Assembly (NCBI GenBank): GCA_023055355.1
Contig: JALJCS010000002.1
Coordinates: 89,615,001-89,679,000, forward strand
DNA length: 64,000 bases
From: Agelaius tricolor
Taxonomy: Eukaryota > Chordata > Aves > Passeriformes > Icteridae
Direction: 5' to 3'
The translations under genes were made by a program, and so were the position numbers. Under the pieces are notes generated by a model. It was not told the origin of the DNA and ran no database searches. It saw only the letters and a list, made by a program, of their open reading frames with translations. The first letter of the stretch is position 1; every line of letters begins with the position of its first letter. This document shows positions 28,565 through 39,310 of this stretch, one piece after another.

Positions 28565-29170
28565 GGCTAGTCTGGCAAAAAAAAGCAAGGGGACAAGTGT
28601 TGTAATTGATGAAAATTACATTTTCTAAATTAAAAATTTTGATCTTCTTGGAATTAAACTTGTTTTGATTTTGAAATATATATTGATCTACAGACAAAGA
28701 ATTGTAGCCATTAAAAAAAATAAAAATCAAATCAAACATGAAACAGTCCAAATGCATTCGTTCAGCTCCTGAAAGTTTTACGGATTTCAGGGCACATGTT
28801 TAAATATTTTCACATTAGCATCAATTTTGAAATGGATCTTTTTGAAAATCCCAGATGTCTCCAGGTGATACAAAATGAAGCAAACTAAAAATATTTTTTC
28901 CAGGTTGCCTTAGCATTTCTTTTAATTATATTTGGGTTGTATTTTTGGCTCCATTCTAACAGTTGACATATATCATGTACAAAAGTCATGTTCTCAGCTG
29001 ATGTTAGGCAGTTTTATTTCATTGGCTTCAGTACACCAAATGCTTGTTTGCATCAGCTGAAGTTCTGGCCTAAGAATTGCTACATAAATAAATACACAAT
29101 TGAAAAATTCACTTGTGACCATAATAAACAGATGGGGACAAAATAGGACTCAGAAAATTAATCACAGTTC

Positions 29171-29854
29171 TCAGTAGTGCAGTCTATGAAACATACAGGC
29201 AAATGTGTTGCAAAAAAGATGTTGGAGTAGGTGCAATATTTCATTAAAGTAAAATATTAATTTGTGCCTTGATTGTTCCTTCGGTAATAGGAAGAAACCA
29301 AAGGATCTGTGTGGACACAGATGTATTAAGAGGAGGCTGCTGCTACTGTATTCCCAGGGTAACCATGGGAATATGTAACTGTTAGGCCAAATTCCTCTAC
29401 CCTTTTTTACCAATTTAGTTCTGGATAAACTAAATTCCTTAAGTGACTCGTTCCAGATTTCAATTGGTGAGCTGTGCAGCATTTGGCTTCTTGTGTAAGA
29501 AATATACACCCATCTGTAATTGTTACCATCTGTTTGGTATTCAGGATGTAAAAATGTAATGGAGATGAAGTCATATTTCATATTTTTTCCTCCATTTGGA
29601 GGTAAGGATGAAGCTATAACAGCCTGGAAATGCATCTGCTGGTGATAAGATAGTACAGCTGGAAATGGGATGCTGGATTCTGCACGGTTCAGAAAGCCTG
29701 TGTGTAGAAGCTGTTTTACTGTGGTGTGTGCTGGTATTCTGGGATCCCATGAGATGATTGATGTATCATATAAATAGGGTGACAGAAGACTGCTTTTGCC
29801 GGTGTGATGGGAATAGGAAGTGCAAAATGTCAGTAATGCCCTGAAAATAACCAT
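29171..29854 (-). other. 227-codon open reading frame, coding status doubtful
   Basis: A 684-bp minus-strand frame starts with ATG and is the second-longest in the window. The translation is rich in S, L, H, F and Y. It shows no signal peptide, membrane segment, zinc-finger spacing or other motif I can name. It also has no intron or UTR signals that I can judge, and no recognised homologue. A frame of this length is uncommon but possible by chance in 64 kb of non-coding DNA with six frames. I therefore do not call it a gene. It borders the motif-rich segment starting at 29850. Confidence 0.2.
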
Positions 29855-30150
29855 TCAAATTTATGCAAATTGCTTAATTAATTGACCTCAATTGAGCTTG
29901 CAGATTTTCTTTACATGTCCTTTGTGAATTAGTTATTTTTCATTGTACACTGACACAATATTCCAAGGCTAATTAAATCCTTTAAAGCTATAGGTTAATA
30001 TCTGATTCTTATGTAAACACATTTATAAACATTAATCAGATCTAAATTACCCGTTTTATAAATAACATTTTATTCAGTTGCAGCTAATGGATGCACTGTC
30101 TGTATTTATTCTGCTTTGGGCTCGAAGAGTAAATGTTACTCTCTAAAAGT
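29850..30150. promoter_or_regulatory. Candidate conserved non-coding element (speculative)
   Basis: This segment is dense in homeodomain and POU-type words. It has a perfect octamer ATGCAAAT (29863-29870), TTAATTAATTG (29874-29884), a Sox-like CATTGT (29941-29946) and several further TAATTA/TTAAT cores. It has no long open frame and no repeat signature. Such clusters are typical of developmental enhancers, but AT-rich DNA also gives these words by chance, so the call is an inference. Confidence 0.3.
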
Positions 30151-31036
30151 TATTATTTAAATGGTGGCATTCTGTTTACTTGTGCATCTGTTTCCAAGGA
30201 TCTCTGCTGCTTTATGATCTCATGGAGATTATTGGGTAAGAGAGAACTCAGAGACTTTCTGAGCCTTGAGTCCTGCTGATGGATGCGGTGGATGCAGAGA
30301 TGGTCCAGGGAGGGAGACTGTGCAAGAAGCAAGGTAGGCTGATCCTCTGGTGGAAAGGTGAGGCAGGGTGAACATGTCACCATATGGTCAATATAGCCCT
30401 TGAAACATCAGTGAGTCACCTGCTCCTGGGAAACTGAGCCCCTACCCTGGGTGAAATGTAAACTAATTCAGCTTTCAGTTTTTTTTTTTTTTTTGATGCA
30501 TGAAGTTTCATATCCTCTCCACATTCACTTGTTAGCATTTGTCTGAACATGGACAATGTAATGATTTTTTACTTTTCTTTTTTTTTTCCGTAAATATCCC
30601 AAATATTCAAATTAGAATTTGATGTGTTTTTTGGCAAACAGTGGCAGATACATGGGAAACAGGGAAATGTCTCTTTTTCTACTAGACAAGATCATTTTCT
30701 GTTCCTTATTTGAATGAATAGTGAATAAATGCAGCTTCACAAGGGAAACTGTGGATTTTACTTCATAAAACATATAGTGTCATCCTCAATTATATGAATC
30801 ACCGAATCAATGAATCAGTGATTCATTCTCTTGCTAGACCAGATGTAAGTAAATTTTGACTGTTTACATTGGTTCCATGATTTTAAATTGAATATAGTTG
30901 ACAGTGGCTGTGGTACAGATCTTGTCCTAGTTTGATGTGTGAGGTAAAAATCCTGAATAGAAATCTTTGCTATTATGAAGAATTTAGAGCTTGCTTTCAT
31001 GAAATGGCCAACAGCTGGAGGAAAAGGTGAGATTCA
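30151..31036. other. Intergenic DNA with a short palindrome
   Basis: No gene is recognised. At 30809-30827 AATGAATCA and TGATTCATT form a 9-bp inverted repeat around a single G, within a cluster of GAATCA words. T15 occurs near 30480. Nothing else stands out. Confidence 0.5.
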
Positions 31037-31160
31037 GAAATGTTAAGAGGCCTTGTCCACCATTATATCTGAAATCTATGGCAGAGATAAGATTAATGTT
31101 CAGGTGTTCTTGTTCCCAGTGTGGTGCCATGTTTGCTCATGCCATGACAGCATATTGCCT
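31037..31160 (+). repeat. Possible MIR-like / CORE-SINE relic
   Basis: The order of words GCCTTGTCCA, CTATGGCAGAG, TCAGGTGTTCTTG, TTCCCAGTGTGGTGCC resembles the 3' half of MIR-type SINEs ('cttgcccaaggtcac...tggcagagctgggatt...caggtctcctgactcccagtccagtgc' in the family). Divergence is high and the match is judged by eye from memory. A chance resemblance is possible. Confidence 0.4.
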
Positions 31161-31985
31161 TGTATTTTATGACATGGGCATAGGTTAATTATTTGCTGTC
31201 AGCCTATATAGCTGCTGAATATACCTTTCTGCTGGAATTTGTACTCCACTGGTCCTGGCAGCATCACAATATTGCTGATATTATTGCCACAAATATCTTC
31301 TACATGCTGCTCACCTTGTTTTGTCAAGGCACTGCTGGGGAGGCTGGTGGGACTCAGCATGCTGCTGATTCCTGTGCTGCTTTAGATGCATCCCACAAAC
31401 TTTCTGTTCCACTATCATATTCTGTGGCCCCATAGCCTGCTTGTGCTCAAGCTGTCACTTTTTAAGTTCAAAATTACTGAGCTGCCATAGCCAGTGTCTT
31501 AGTATAATCCAGGTATGTTTTCTGATCTGTTATAGTTGTTTGTTTTTTTTTATTTCATTCACTGATTCTTGAGAAAAGCAATCAAGTTTGACTGCTATGA
31601 TTTCTTTTCTTACAAGATCACAGAGCTTGTTACTCAGAGATATGATATCTTGTACATGGTTAAGGATTTGGTTTTGTTTCTCTGTTGTGATTTCTTTTTT
31701 TTTTCCCCTGGAAAATCATTCTGTTGTGTGGAAGGTAATTAAACTTACAAAGCAATAATTACCAAGGTCAAATGCTAGAAGATTGATACCACGTCTAAAT
31801 CTCTGGAACTACTCCATAACATTTTCAAATAACTGTCAGTAATTCTCTGCATTTATTAGCTAATTAGACAAAATCTTTGAATGTGTATCAACTGAGCAGC
31901 TGACAGTTTTATTCAAAATTTGCAATTTTTCCTTATATCTGGGGGGTTTTTGCTTTTATTCTGGAGTAGTCTGTCTAGCTTTAAG
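31161..31985. other. Intergenic DNA
   Basis: No gene or transposon is recognised. The 80-codon plus frame 31193-31435 has no recognisable family. Several T-rich tracts are present. Confidence 0.5.
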
Positions 31986-32462
31986 TTTCTCAGTTCAAGA
32001 GGGGCACGGAATTCCTGGAACAGGTCCAGCAGAGAGCCACAAAGATGATTCAGGGACTGGAGCATCTCTCTTAGGAGGACATCTCCCTGCTTGAGGGAGG
32101 TGGGCCAGTTTAGGCTGGAGGAGAGATGGCTGAGGGGGAACAATGCAGACAAGGGTCTGAAGTGAGGGTGTCAGGAGGATGGAACAGGCTCTGCCTCGTG
32201 CTACTGAGGCAATGGACAGAAACTGATGCACAGGAAGCTCCACCTGAACATGAGGAAGAACTTTTTTATGTTGTGGGTGACCAAGCACTGGAACAGATTG
32301 TCCAGAGAGGGTGTGTATTTTCCCTCACTGGAGAAATTCCAGAACCATCTGGACATGATCCCTTGCTGTGTGCTCTGGGATGATCCTGCCTGAGCAGGGA
32401 GCTTGGACTCAGGTGGTCCCACCCCTGTTCCAACCTTACCCATTCTGTGATTCTGTTATTCC
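31986..32462 (+). mobile_element. CR1 LINE, 3' portion (plus strand)
   Basis: From about 31986 the sequence follows the CR1 ORF2 C-terminal region in order: GGTCCAGCAGAGAGCCACAA, GGACTGGAGCATCTCTCT, CCACCTGAACATGAGGAAGA, GAGCACTGGAACAG-type (here AAGCACTGGAACAGATTGTC) and the 3' untranslated GGTCC...TTCCAACC. It ends with ATTCTGTGATTCTGTTATTCC at 32443-32462, the expected tail. Frames are broken, so it is a fossil. The strand is set by the tail at the right edge. Confidence 0.9.
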
Positions 32463-33924
32463 AAGCCCATGGTCTGTTTTGTCAAAGACCAGTGTGAGCC
32501 TCTGTGAATGGACAAGTCTTTCCTCTCTTTTCCCCTCTCCTTTCTCTCCATACCTGTACATATGGATATACACACATAATAAAGACACATACATGTATTG
32601 TATATATCTAGTACATTTGGGGGAAGAAGGGCTAAAACTGTATTAAAGCCTCTGAGCCATCTGGGGCTCATTTACAGTCTTGCTTCTTAGGCAGCTGTGC
32701 ACAGATAGATAAGTAAAGCACTTATGAAAATCTAAGGAGACATGTTAGGCAAAGGGACCTTTCTGTTACACTTGGAGTTTTCTCCTCCATTTCATAGCTA
32801 ACTGCACCTGTCTCAGGGGGTTGTCTTGAACTTGTGGGCTTAAATTTATTTGCTATGAAAAGGCAAGCAGAAGAAAGAAGTAACATGTAACAGTCCTTTG
32901 AAAAATATGGACCTAATTAAACAAGGAAAGAAATTCCAGCTTAGGCTGTGCGAACGAGAGGATTTCTGTGCCAAAGTGTTTGGAGGACAGTTTTTTATTA
33001 CTTCTGGTTTATATTCTGTAGTTTGGGACTCAAGAGTCTTGGATATCAGCTCCATTCTGAGGGGGCTCAAAAATACACCTCATCTAAAACTACTCAATTA
33101 CCATTTGCTAAGTCTTTGTAAACAAGAAATCAACCAGCTGGTGTGACTTCCAAGTGACCTTGAAAAACCTGCAATCCTGCATGAATTTAAGCCAAAATCT
33201 GGCGTGGGAATCGCCTCAGAATATGGGCTAAGTTTGAATGAAAACCAGCCAGAAGTTGGCCCAAGACTACTGAAAGCTTTGCAAATTATTTCTGGTTTGT
33301 TAGGAGAATGTTGCCCAGCTGTAGTCATCACAGATGCATTGCCACAATTATTATATCAGTGAAAGAGTGTCCTGGGGCTGTGCAAAGATGGAAGGTACCT
33401 TCTCATCTGCTATACAACAGCAGAAGAGGAATCCAAGTTTCACTTAGCAGAGTTCAAATTAGAGGGACTTACTGCTTTCTCACACAGTAGCCCAAAGAAA
33501 CCCTTCTTGCTGGTTCAACCTCTGGTTCCCTCAGATATTTTCTCCAGATGGGTTCCATTTATATCCAGTGTGACAACATCAGTCATGTGGCAAATATGTT
33601 TTAGGCAGTAAGGAGCCCTACGAGAAGGTGGTTGTTTTCAAAGAGAATAATAATACTTTGTTTGAGAATTGTAGCCTGAATCACTGCATTTTTCTTTTTG
33701 CACCCTCCATTGCATAATGTTGTTTATAAAATTTTCATCATACATCATTGCGAAATAGGATGAGGACACTTTTTATTTGTGTGCCTCTGGTTCAAAAGCT
33801 GAAGGCTTTGTTTTGTTGTCCTTGGATAGGAAAGAAATCCTCATGTAATTTATTTAATCTTTCTTTTCCATCTTGTTTTCTATGGTATATTAGAGTGGAA
33901 TCCTAACAATGCTGATTGTAAGGA
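32463..33924. other. Intergenic DNA
   Basis: No gene is recognised. It contains a short TA/CA-rich patch around 32560-32610 and otherwise looks single-copy. Open frames are at most 82 codons and partly overlap on opposite strands (plus 32898-33146 and minus 32846-33070). Confidence 0.5.
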
Positions 33925-34385
33925 AGCTCTGGAGCCATCTGGTCCAGTTGCTTGCTTGGAGCAGGACTTTTGTCAACATCAATGTATCTGGATCACACCA
34001 GCTGGGCTTGACACACCCATGTGTGAAAACCTCCAAGGATGGAGGGTCTACAGCACCTGTTCTTCTGTTGAGCTGCCCTGCAAGTGCTGTGATTCATCCC
34101 ATTATCCAGTCTGAATATCCCATGCCAGGCTGTCACCTATTATTGCTGTCTTCCTGTCCCTGTGGATGAGACCTTGGCTCCATCACCTCTGTAGTTTTTC
34201 TCCAGTAGCCAAAAGCAGAGCTCAGCTTGTCCCTTGTTCTCCTTTCCGTGAGTGAGAAGTGTGAGCTCCCTGAAGCTCATCCTGTAGGTACTGGGTCCTG
34301 GAATCCCAATTATCCTGATAATCCTCTGTGCAGTCTCTCCAGCTTTTTAACATGATAGTCCTGATGTATGCAGTTCCTGTTAGCA
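33925..34385 (-). mobile_element. Old, diverged CR1-like LINE 3' region (minus strand)
   Basis: The sequence GGAGCCATCTGGTCCAGTTG followed by GAAAACCTCCAAGGATGGAG, then TTATTGCTGTCTTCCTGTCC and CCTTGGCTCCATCACCTCTG, keeps the order of an antisense CR1 3' end (...CATCTAGTCCAACCTCC...AACCTCCAGAGATGGAGA...GGCTCCATCTTCTCTG...). The far part (34320-34360, TCTGTGCAGTCTCTCCAGC) matches the 'CTGGACTCTCTCCAG' segment further inside ORF2. The divergence is clearly greater than in the other CR1 copies here, suggesting an older subfamily. Both ends are approximate. Confidence 0.6.
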
Positions 34386-36219
34386 ATCTTATTCCATGTT
34401 TTTGGTGAAACTCTTCTGTGCTGTACTCTGTCTCTTTGGTTTGGTTTATCAGCTTTTTTTTGGGTGAGAGGAGAAAAATGCAAAATATCAGAAAAATGTT
34501 GAGAAACCTTTTGGGAATTTCTTTTAGAACCCAAGTAGGTTGAAGTTTAAATACTGAAAAAAAAATCTCACCAAAAGAACAAAAACAATACAACCCCCCA
34601 AGCTTTCCCTGTTGCTTCTCATCTCTATCTTGCAGGCAAAATTCCACAGTGATCTAATATTCTGAAATTACTAAATTTTTTGAGCAGAACTTTTGCTTAT
34701 CTATTTTAACAGTGTTCCAAATAACTACATTAAGTTCAGCATACTGAAGCTGAGTGCAAAGAAAAGTTTCAGCAGTGAAAGAAGTTTCAAAGGCATTTAG
34801 ACTACACAAAAGCAAGAACTGCTTTTCAGTTTCTGCACATAGAAAAGCTGGATGGTTTAAAAGATTGCTTCCAGCATGGACTGCTTCAGGGAATATATGA
34901 CATTTATCAACTGACACATACCAAGATGCTTCTTCTGCGATTGGTTCTCATCTTACAAAAGTGATGTTTCTCTCACATGTACAGATGCATGAACAAATCT
35001 GTATTTTCATGTTTTCAGCTGTAAAAAATTGCTAAGGTAGATACTCCTTCAGCTGATTATGTTCTGAGAGGACCTTGTGTGAAGGTACCCCATGGTGACC
35101 GCACAACTAAAGAGCCACATGAATCACTTTTCCTGTTCACAGCCATAAGACCTTCATTTCCCTCTGGATTTGACTCTACTCCAAGGAAGACAAAGAAAAT
35201 ATACTAAATTTTGCTTCATCTTTTTCTGTTAGAGAGGAATTAGTCAGCTGAAGGAGAGAGAGTGCAGAACCTCCTGGGCTGGAATTTCCCATGCTGTTTG
35301 CTGATGAGGCCAACAGAGTTATGTCCATGTGCCAGCTGATTTTTTGCTTGCATGGTCTTCTTCCATGAAAGTCAGTATGAAGTCTCTGTCATAATCTTTT
35401 TGTTTAGATGATGGGATGGTGGATGCTGGGTCAAAAACCAGGGAAAACAAAACTATCAAAGAGTATTGCTGCAGGAGTATGGAAAAATGCAAAGACTGAG
35501 ACTGAGAGTGACAACCAAGGTCCTGTCAAAATTAAGAATGTTAATTTCAGGAAGAAACAGAGGGTACATTAGTTCGTTTTGAGATAGCTTGGGTTGGGAA
35601 AAAAGGCTCCCTCATGTTCAAGCAAAAGCCAGTGCAAAAGGATTCAAAGACAGACTAGAAAAGTACCAAGCTAAAATGTGTGACTATCTAAGACATTTTG
35701 ACATTTAAGCTTTTGTTTTCATTCTAAGTTAAAGTGGAATCAAACATTCTTTTAAGTTTAATGAATAATAAAATGGTCAAAATATAATTGAGATTCTAAA
35801 ACATCTTGACAGATTGATTTTTATTTTGTGTATTTCAATCATTTTCACATCTTTTCATGGTACATGATTAATGCTGCTCTATATGTTAATGTAGGTGACT
35901 TCTGGAAGTGACTACATGGCTGTTGAAGTAATTATAATAATTATTTTCCAAATTATAAAGGACAACTGCTGTTAGTAAAGGTTGAAATATCCTTTTTCCT
36001 TTGATGAATCAGTGTCCTCATATGTGGCTTTATTCATCAAAATGTTCAACATTCTAATAGAAATTATTTAATTATACCAAAGTAGAAGATTCTTTAATCT
36101 AGATGCTCAAGCATTTCACTACAGGAAACAGGAAAGAAATTGATTATCAGATAGGTTGTTCCAGTCACTGTTAACTAGCAGATGCCCTTAAATTTTTTTA
36201 CCAAGACAAACTCAAAGAC
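34386..36219. other. Intergenic DNA, partly motif-rich
   Basis: No gene is recognised. Around 35760-36050 there are several homeodomain-type and TGACAG / ATTGATTTTTAT words. This could be a further conserved element, but the signal is weaker than at 14870 or 29850. Confidence 0.45.
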
Positions 36220-36287
36220 TGGAGCAGAGGATGCTGAGGGGATAGCTCAGATCTGTCCACGCCTCTCTAATAAGGGGAAGGGGAGGG
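36220..36287 (+). mobile_element. CR1 LINE, left piece split by an LTR insertion
   Basis: The sequence GAGGATGCTGAGGGGATAGC...CTCTCTAATAAGGGGAAGGGGAGGG corresponds to the CR1 ORF2 segment 'gaggctgaggggagacctcat...cctcatgaggggaag(tgg)agggg'. The matching continuation lies at 36706, on the other side of the LTR, starting with the same five bases GAGGG. The left end of the copy is approximate because it is diverged. Confidence 0.65.
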
Positions 36288-36705
36288 TGTCACCATCATA
36301 TTTTTTGAAAAATCTCATTGCCCAGGATTTTGCTCCTGGGAAGCTGAGAAGCCTCAGAGAGAAAGGAAAACAATAATTATCTGATTTGCTTCTTCTGTGT
36401 TTTGCTGCTTTGGAATGTGTTTGGACATTGTTTACCAACAGGTGACTGTTTCATTGGTTTCTGCTGTGAGAGTTTTCACTCATTGGCCAATCAGTGCCAG
36501 ACTGTGTCAGGGCTCTGGAAAGAGTCACGAGTTTTTCATTATTATCTTTCTATCCTTCTGGCTGTATCCTTTCTGTATTCTTTAGTATAGTTTAGTATAG
36601 CATTCTTAATATAATACATATCTTAAAATAATAAATTCGCCTTCTAAGAACGTGGAGTCAGATTCATCATTCATTCCTTTGTCAGGGGTCCCTGAAAATA
36701 CAGTA
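36288..36705 (+). mobile_element. Solo retroviral LTR nested in a CR1
   Basis: This segment of about 418 bp begins with TGTCACC and interrupts a CR1. It is flanked by the 5-bp direct repeat GAGGG (36283-36287 and 36706-36710), a target-site duplication of retroviral size. It has LTR-like organisation: TAGTATAG repeats near 36584-36600, then a polyadenylation signal AATAAA (36630-36635), then a short terminal region with GTCAGGGGTCCC. I recognise the wording (AATAATTATCTGATT, GGCCAATCAGTG, TGGAGTCAGATTCATCATTC) as an LTR type abundant in songbird genomes. The 3' terminus reads ACAGTA rather than a canonical CA, probably from mutation. No internal viral genes are present, so it is a recombined solo LTR. 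Confidence 0.8.
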
Positions 36706-36982
36706 GAGGGGCAGGGACTGATCTCTTCTCTCTGGTGACAGTGACCCAAGGGAATGGCCTGAAGTTGTGTCAGGGGAGGTTTAAGTTGAGTATCAGGAAA
36801 AAGTTCTTCATCCAGAGGGTGGCTGGGCACTGGAACAGGCTCCCCTCAGCAGTGCCCACAGCCCCAGAGCTCCAGAAGCACCTGAACAATGCTCTCAGAC
36901 ACATGGTGAGACCCTTGCACTTCAATGATCCTGATGGGTCCCTTCCAAATCAGGATATTCTATGATTCTGGGATTCTATCTT
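36706..36982 (+). mobile_element. CR1 LINE, right piece with 3' tail (plus strand)
   Basis: GAGGGGCAGGGACTGATCTC continues the CR1 interrupted at 36287. The frame 36735-36965 reads like the ORF2 C-terminus (GNGLKLCQGRFKLSIRKKFF, then a GHWNRLP stretch), with the stop near the 3' untranslated end. It finishes with ATTCTATGATTCTGGGATTCT, the CR1 tail. Together with the left piece it forms one 5'-truncated copy of roughly 340 bp before the LTR landed. Confidence 0.9.
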
Positions 36983-38206
36983 GCATTGTAGTATGCCAGC
37001 AATGATAGATGGCATTATTTTGTGATACTATGAAATAAGGTAAGATTAAAAATAAAACCATTGGAAAAGTAGATAAAAAATCTGTTATTGTTAACTCAGA
37101 AAGTTGTGGTTGATTTTTTTTCCCCCAGACAACAAATCCCCCAAATAAATATATTAGTTATGCTTTCTGAACCTTTCTCTTCCCCAAATCTTCCATTAGC
37201 TGTATTGATAGAGTTTTCTCTGAAAGCAGTAGCAGTTGTGTGAGTATTTATATGTTGTCCTAAAGGCAGGAAAGGCAAATTTAACTAATTCCATTAGAAA
37301 TTTCTTAAAGTTCATTAAAAAGAAGAGCCCAGAGCCTGCTTAAAATATCAGTGTTCTTCTGCAGAGTAAAATGCAGGGATATATGCAAATAAGCTGACCT
37401 TGCTAAGGCTGAAGCTGTTGAATGTGCAGTCTCCAATATCTTTGCCTCCTTTTACAGCTGTGTAACTTATGCCTAAGGGAACATTTAAAGGGAATGTAAA
37501 AATCTGGCTCCCACCAGAGAGAAGAAAATATGTTCAAAGTAAAATTAGGGGTGTAGAGCTTGCAGATAGAAAATGGCATTGTTAGGGAAAGCATGGCACA
37601 TTTTAAATAGAAATCAATTCTCAAAAAGAGATTGAAAGATGCTTTAATTTTACTTCAATTTAATGTTACAAGCACAACATGAAAATGTCTTGCCTATATG
37701 AAACAGTTTGAGTTCCTGTGGATAGCTCAGGATGATCTGGCCTTTTCAAAACAACCTACCTGCAAATTTTATGACAAATATTATCATTACTGAGATTATG
37801 AAGAGATCTTTTCCTATTCTGCTATATTCCACCAGATGAAAGATTTTATTCCCAAAGAACGACGAATGTATAACTATTTCAGTTTTAAATCAATAAGTTC
37901 TTTCTTGTTCATCAGAATCCCAGGTAGACATTTGTTATTTTTACTTCATCCTCACAGCAGATAAATGGTGAGAAATAAATGTAATGCATCTCAAGTTTTT
38001 TGTTTTTATTGCTTTTCACTTGTGCTTTGTTCCTTTCCACTTCTTCATTCCTTCTTATATTTTACACTGGAGCAGAAACAAAACTTCTGAATAATAAGGC
38101 AGAATATAATTACGTGAGAAGAGTTGGTAACTCTACTCTTTTTAAAAGAATATATTTATTTTTATGCCTCTGAAAATGATAGAAGATTCTGTGATAGACA
38201 TCAGAA
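36983..38206. other. Intergenic DNA
   Basis: No gene or transposon is recognised. The sequence is AT-rich and looks single-copy. Open frames are all under 75 codons. Confidence 0.5.
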
Positions 38207-38276
38207 TCTATCTTATCTTCTTATCTAACTTATCTAACTTATCTAACTTCTTATCTAACTTATCTAACTTATCTTC
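38207..38276. repeat. Tandem array of 9-bp TTATCTAAC units in a 30-bp higher-order unit
   Basis: TTATCTAAC is repeated three times after TTC (38218-38247). The same 30-bp block then starts again at 38248 and breaks off after TTATC at 38273. The array is perfect enough to be young and length-variable. Confidence 0.85.
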
Positions 38277-38307
38277 TATTACTAGTGTTCAGAAGATAAG
38301 ACTGGAA

Positions 38308-38401
38308 ATTTGGCTCTAGGTGGTCTTCCATGAGCAAAGAGATTGGGCCAGATGACTTCCAGTGGTCCCTTCCAACCTCAACCATTCTGTGATTCTATGA
38401 A
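38308..38401 (+). mobile_element. CR1 LINE, short 3' tail fragment (plus strand)
   Basis: GGCTCTAGGTGG and CCAGATGACTTCCAGTGGTC are followed by CCTTCCAACCTCAACCATTC and the tail TGTGATTCTATGA. This is the last ~95 bp of a CR1 copy, strongly 5'-truncated. It lies about 30 bp to the right of the tandem array at 38207-38276. Confidence 0.85.
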
Positions 38402-38990
38402 TGGACATCCATGAACTGTTTTATTATTGAAGGAAAAAATATTTCAGTGAAGAATGAAAAATCCCATTGTAACATGTCCTAACTAGCAGAACTTTAGAAT
38501 GAGGTTCTAGGATGAAAAATGTCTTAATACAAACCAACACTTAAAATCTCTGCTTTCTTTCAGCTCTAACTAAAAGCCTTTAGGAGTAACTCAAGATTAC
38601 TCTGTATTTTTAGGAGAAATTTATCTATGTCGCACCCAGTTTTGGAAGTATCTTGTCAATCCAATTTTTTAACCCTTTTCCTCCTCCTCCCTCAATCCTT
38701 TTTTCTCAGCAGAAAGCAACTACAATTAGTTGAGTAATATTTTCTCATAGGCATCAACTAAAACCGGGTTAACATCAATTATGCTTTGTATGCTTTTCTG
38801 GTACTTACTATACCTGAAAATTAAAAGCAAATGGTACTCCAGAATCATCTGTAAATTCAGTTTGCTTGGTTTTTCTTGGGCTTTTGGTTTGGTTAAATTA
38901 ATTCAAAAAAGCAAATGGTCCCTTTTAACAATGGTCATTTCCCTTTGTCCTCCCTATAATCAGCAAAATAGGGAGACAACTTTTTACATA
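38402..38990. other. Intergenic DNA
   Basis: A single-copy-looking AT-rich spacer between two CR1 copies on opposite strands. No gene is recognised. Confidence 0.5.
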
Positions 38991-39310
38991 GAATCATAGA
39001 ATGTTTCAAATTGGTAGGGAACTTAGAGATCATCTAGATCCCACTGCCATGCTGTGGGCAGGGATGCCACCCACTATGAAAACTTTCCCAGGGGCCCATC
39101 AAACCTGGCCTTGAGCACTCCCAGGGATGGGGCATCCACAGCTTCTCTGGGCAACCTGAGCCAGTGCCTCCCCGCCCTCACAGTAAAGAATTTATTCCTA
39201 ACATCTAACATAAATATCTCCTCTTTTAGCTTTGAAACCATTTCCCCTTGTCCTATCACTATCTGGCTCTATAAAAAGTCTCCCTTCCTCTTTTTCTGCC
39301 ATGCGAGCCC
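38991..39310 (-). mobile_element. CR1 LINE, 3' end fragment (minus strand)
   Basis: It begins with GAATCATAGAATGTTTCAAA (reverse complement of the CR1 tail) and continues with GGGGCATCCACAGCTTCTCT, CCGCCCTCACAGTAAAGAAT and TTCCCCTTGTCCTATCACTA. The minus-strand frame 39074-39259 reads like the ORF2 C-terminus (LDVRNKFFTVRAGRHWLRLP). It is 5'-truncated near 39310. Identity to the family words is high, so it is probably one of the younger CR1 copies here. Confidence 0.9.

Larger units (their letters stand above)
20637..29170. other. Intergenic stretch without a recognised gene
   Basis: Mostly AT-rich, with an A18 tract at 24638-24655 and a more GC-rich interval at about 26780-27270. That interval carries several overlapping open frames on both strands (plus 26744-27034, minus 26930-27232, plus 27047-27307). 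Overlap of this kind on both strands argues for chance. The plus frame 26256-26654 (132 codons) has no recognisable domain. No transposon is recognised. Confidence 0.5.

Noticed and set aside
32126..32443. Open frames on both strands as host genes
   Set aside because: They lie entirely in a CR1 3' region and its flank.
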